DNA of 64,000 nucleotides from Dallia pectoralis (Eukaryota > Chordata > Actinopteri > Esociformes > Umbridae), in the NCBI GenBank assembly GCA_029465975.1, contig CM055742.1, forward strand, positions 8,291,846 to 8,355,845. Reading direction: 5' to 3'. Shown in pieces: positions 62,371 to 64,000 of the stretch; positions within the stretch are counted from its first letter, which is position 1; each line of letters starts with the position of its first letter. The notes under the pieces are model-generated. The model saw only the letters and a program-made list of their open reading frames with translations. It was not told the origin of the DNA and did not search any database. The position numbers and the translations under genes are program-made.

Positions 62371-62927
62371 CAACAACCAAAAAAAGACGGTGTTATTCTT
62401 GTGTTTTCGGATAGGTAATACAGATTTGTTTCAACTCTGTTGTAATTTGGTGGGTTCCGGATGATTGATTGAGGCTTCAGTGTCTTTCCCTTCCTTCCTT
62501 CCCTCCCTCCTGCTTTGTCATTATCCAAGCATTAACTCACCTAACACTTTGCATTGTGACCTTCTCGTAAAGCTGCAGCCTGCAAGTCTAATGAACAAGA
62601 GACACTCCAGCGCAGCCAACAAGCACAGCAATAGCTAGATTAACTGTTTTAAATGACTGCCGAGGAGTTTGGATGAAAGCAGTTCTAAATCACTTTACCC
62701 CTGTGCAAAAAGTGCCGACGTACATTAATGTCAATAGTCATTTTTTCCCCGTCTGTTTCCTAAAGGCTTGAACGTTTAGCGTTTAGCTTGTGAGCCTTTG
62801 TGAGGCTAATTTATGATATAAAACTTTGTTGTTTTCTTGTCGACACCCAATTGGGTGCTTAAACCGTAATGGTCTTCTCCTGACTTTCCGCCTGTTCCCT
62901 CTCACACTCCGTTCTCTTGTTCCCCAG
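62371..62927. other. tusc3: Intron 1 distal part with splice acceptor
   Basis: Ends with a pyrimidine-rich tract (CTTTCCGCCTGTTCCCTCTC and TCTCTTGTTCCCCAG) directly before exon 2. No other feature. Confidence 0.7.
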
Positions 62928-63097
62928 AACATGCTGGCAGAGAAGGTGGAGCAGATGATGGAGTGGAGCTCCCGGCGCTCCGTGGTCCGGATGAACGGCG
63001 ACAAGTTCCGGCGGTTCGTCAAGGCCCCGCCCAGGAACTACTCCGTCATCGTGATGTTCACCGCCCTGCAGCCTCAACGGCAGTGCTCGGTCTGCAG
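62928..63097 (+). CDS. tusc3: tusc3 exon 2 (thioredoxin-like domain with CSVC)
   Basis: Encodes 56 codons plus two bases, beginning NMLAEKVEQMMEWSSRRS and ending PQRQCSVC followed by AG of a split arginine codon. The acceptor is CCCCAG and the donor is CAG/GTAGGG (63098), phase 2. This is the start of the ER-lumenal thioredoxin-like domain; the CXXC pair (CSVC) is the redox centre that captures substrate cysteines for the STT3B oligosaccharyltransferase. MNGDKFRRFVKAPPRNYS and VMFTALQPQRQCSVC are almost identical to human TUSC3. Residues SSRRS and QPQRQCSVC favour TUSC3 over MAGT1, which has different residues there (for example CVVC). An NYS sequon is present. The remaining lumenal and four membrane segments lie beyond the right edge. 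Confidence 0.97.
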
Positions 63098-64000
63098 GTA
63101 GGGTCGTGAACCTGACCTGAACCGGAGCAGCTAAACCGACGCCGTATAGAGCTGGATTCTTTGAGATTTGAGATTCGGTTAAAATACGGCTAGTTGCTTG
63201 ACTTATCCGTGCTAGTGCCGGGCTAGAGCAAAAGCACGAAGACGCGGTGGTCTTGGCGGATTGAAGGGTCCCGGCCGTGCTTGTTCATTAGACATCCGTA
63301 CATTTTAACCCTGGTCCATCAGGCACTTCATATACGAGATAAAATCTCTAAATATAATTGAGAACAGTCAGAGAAAGATGAATGTCTCGTCCCAAAATCG
63401 TACGGAGTAAAGCAAGTGAGGAGTTTTTGCATTGATCGGGGCAGCGATGCGTTTCTCAATGAATGTTCTTGATATATTGGCTATATTGAATTGCCAGTTT
63501 TATTTCTAATGATTATTAGGTGGGTAATTAATTAGGTTGTTCGTGTTTGGCTAGTTTAGATGGATGTTTAGATTGTTAATTGGGCTACAAATAATTTTAC
63601 GACAAACCGAGACCGCCTCACAGTGCAACTCGCATATGATCCTATGCTCTGTCGAACACACAGTCTGTTGACTTCAACAGCCCTCTTCAGATATTCATAA
63701 ACATATTTAAATAACAAGACCTATCCATCTGTCAATCAAACGAGAGAAATAGGTGTGAGCCCGACAGCCCTCCGTTCCACTCTATGGACGATGAGTCTCG
63801 TTTTTTTTGCGGGGGTCGAGAACGCAAGCATCTCGTCATTATATCCAGCATCTCTGACGGGGGCAAACAGCTCGTCTGTCCAGTCAACATTTGGTTCTTT
63901 TTTTATTATTTGTATTTGGATGTGTATCTGCTTGTGACAAAGGCACCAGTTACCACCGGGGCTCGTGTGTAAGGGTGTCCCATAGCCCAAGGAAGGATAA
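63098..64000 (+). other. tusc3: tusc3 intron 2 (partial)
   Basis: Begins at the exon 2 donor and runs off the window. No further exon is recognised; an 84-codon minus-strand frame near 63736-63990 has no known domain. Confidence 0.75.

Larger units (their letters stand above)
37475..62927 (+). other. tusc3: tusc3 intron 1 (25,453 bp)
   Basis: Bounded by GAG/GTAAAA on the left and TTGTTCCCCAG/AAC on the right, both in phase 0. It contains three minisatellites, a hAT element, a Tc1 element and several SINE/MITE copies, all listed separately. No extra coding exon recognised. Confidence 0.9.

Noticed and set aside
37370..63097. MAGT1 as an alternative identity for the OST3-type gene
   Set aside because: The residues KKKE/N, SSRRS and QPQRQCSVC, plus the sgcz neighbour, fit TUSC3 better.
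63736..63990. 84-codon minus-strand frame with acidic segment
   Set aside because: No domain recognised, located inside tusc3 intron 2, and not supported by splice sites.

Overview
This window is vertebrate genomic DNA, most likely from a ray-finned fish of the salmonid/pike group (Protacanthopterygii). It has spliced coding exons with GT/AG borders separated by very large introns, many CA/GT microsatellites, and fish Tc1-mariner and hAT transposon copies. Several diverged tRNA-derived SINEs and small MITE-like repeats match, as far as I recall, families common in salmonid and Esox genomes. The species is an inference. Nothing looks bacterial or viral.

Only two protein-coding genes can be supported, arranged head to head. 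On the minus strand, a 13-codon first coding exon of sgcz (zeta-sarcoglycan) lies at 30252-30290, so everything from 30251 down to base 1 reads as sgcz intron 1. On the plus strand, tusc3 (N33/OST3-type oligosaccharyltransferase subunit) has exon 1 at 37370-37474 and exon 2 at 62928-63097, separated by a 25.5 kb intron; intron 2 runs off the right edge. SGCZ and TUSC3 are also divergent neighbours in mammals, so this is conserved microsynteny. The ~7.1 kb between the two start codons holds both promoters, a 100-bp TG tract and a 3.5 kb minisatellite.

The rest is introns dominated by tandem repeats. Twelve larger arrays (periods of 21, 23, 27, 29, 40, 41 and 68 bp, four arrays of 32 bp, and one composite G-rich array) cover roughly 13 kb, about a fifth of the window. 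Almost all long open reading frames are read-through of these arrays and are not genes.

Region by region: 1-7.5 kb, tandem arrays plus an inverted pair of related arrays and a near-identical inverted 130-bp duplication; 7.5-11.7 kb, CpG-rich promoter-like patch, a mosaic duplication and a SINE; 11.7-14.5 kb, a large 32-bp array; 14.5-22.1 kb, MITE remnants, a 68-bp array with higher-order structure and a G-rich array; 22.1-30.2 kb, Tc1 remnant, unique sequence and SINE; 30.2-37.5 kb, the two divergent gene starts and the 41-bp array; 37.5-62.9 kb, tusc3 intron 1 with 29-, 40- and 32-bp arrays, an intact-ended hAT element, a deleted Tc1 element and SINE/MITE copies; 62.9-64 kb, tusc3 exon 2. 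The genes act in different processes (sarcoglycan complex of muscle membrane; ER N-glycosylation), and nothing here indicates a shared pathway. I found no convincing new multi-gene system; the novelty lies in the structure and history of the repeats.
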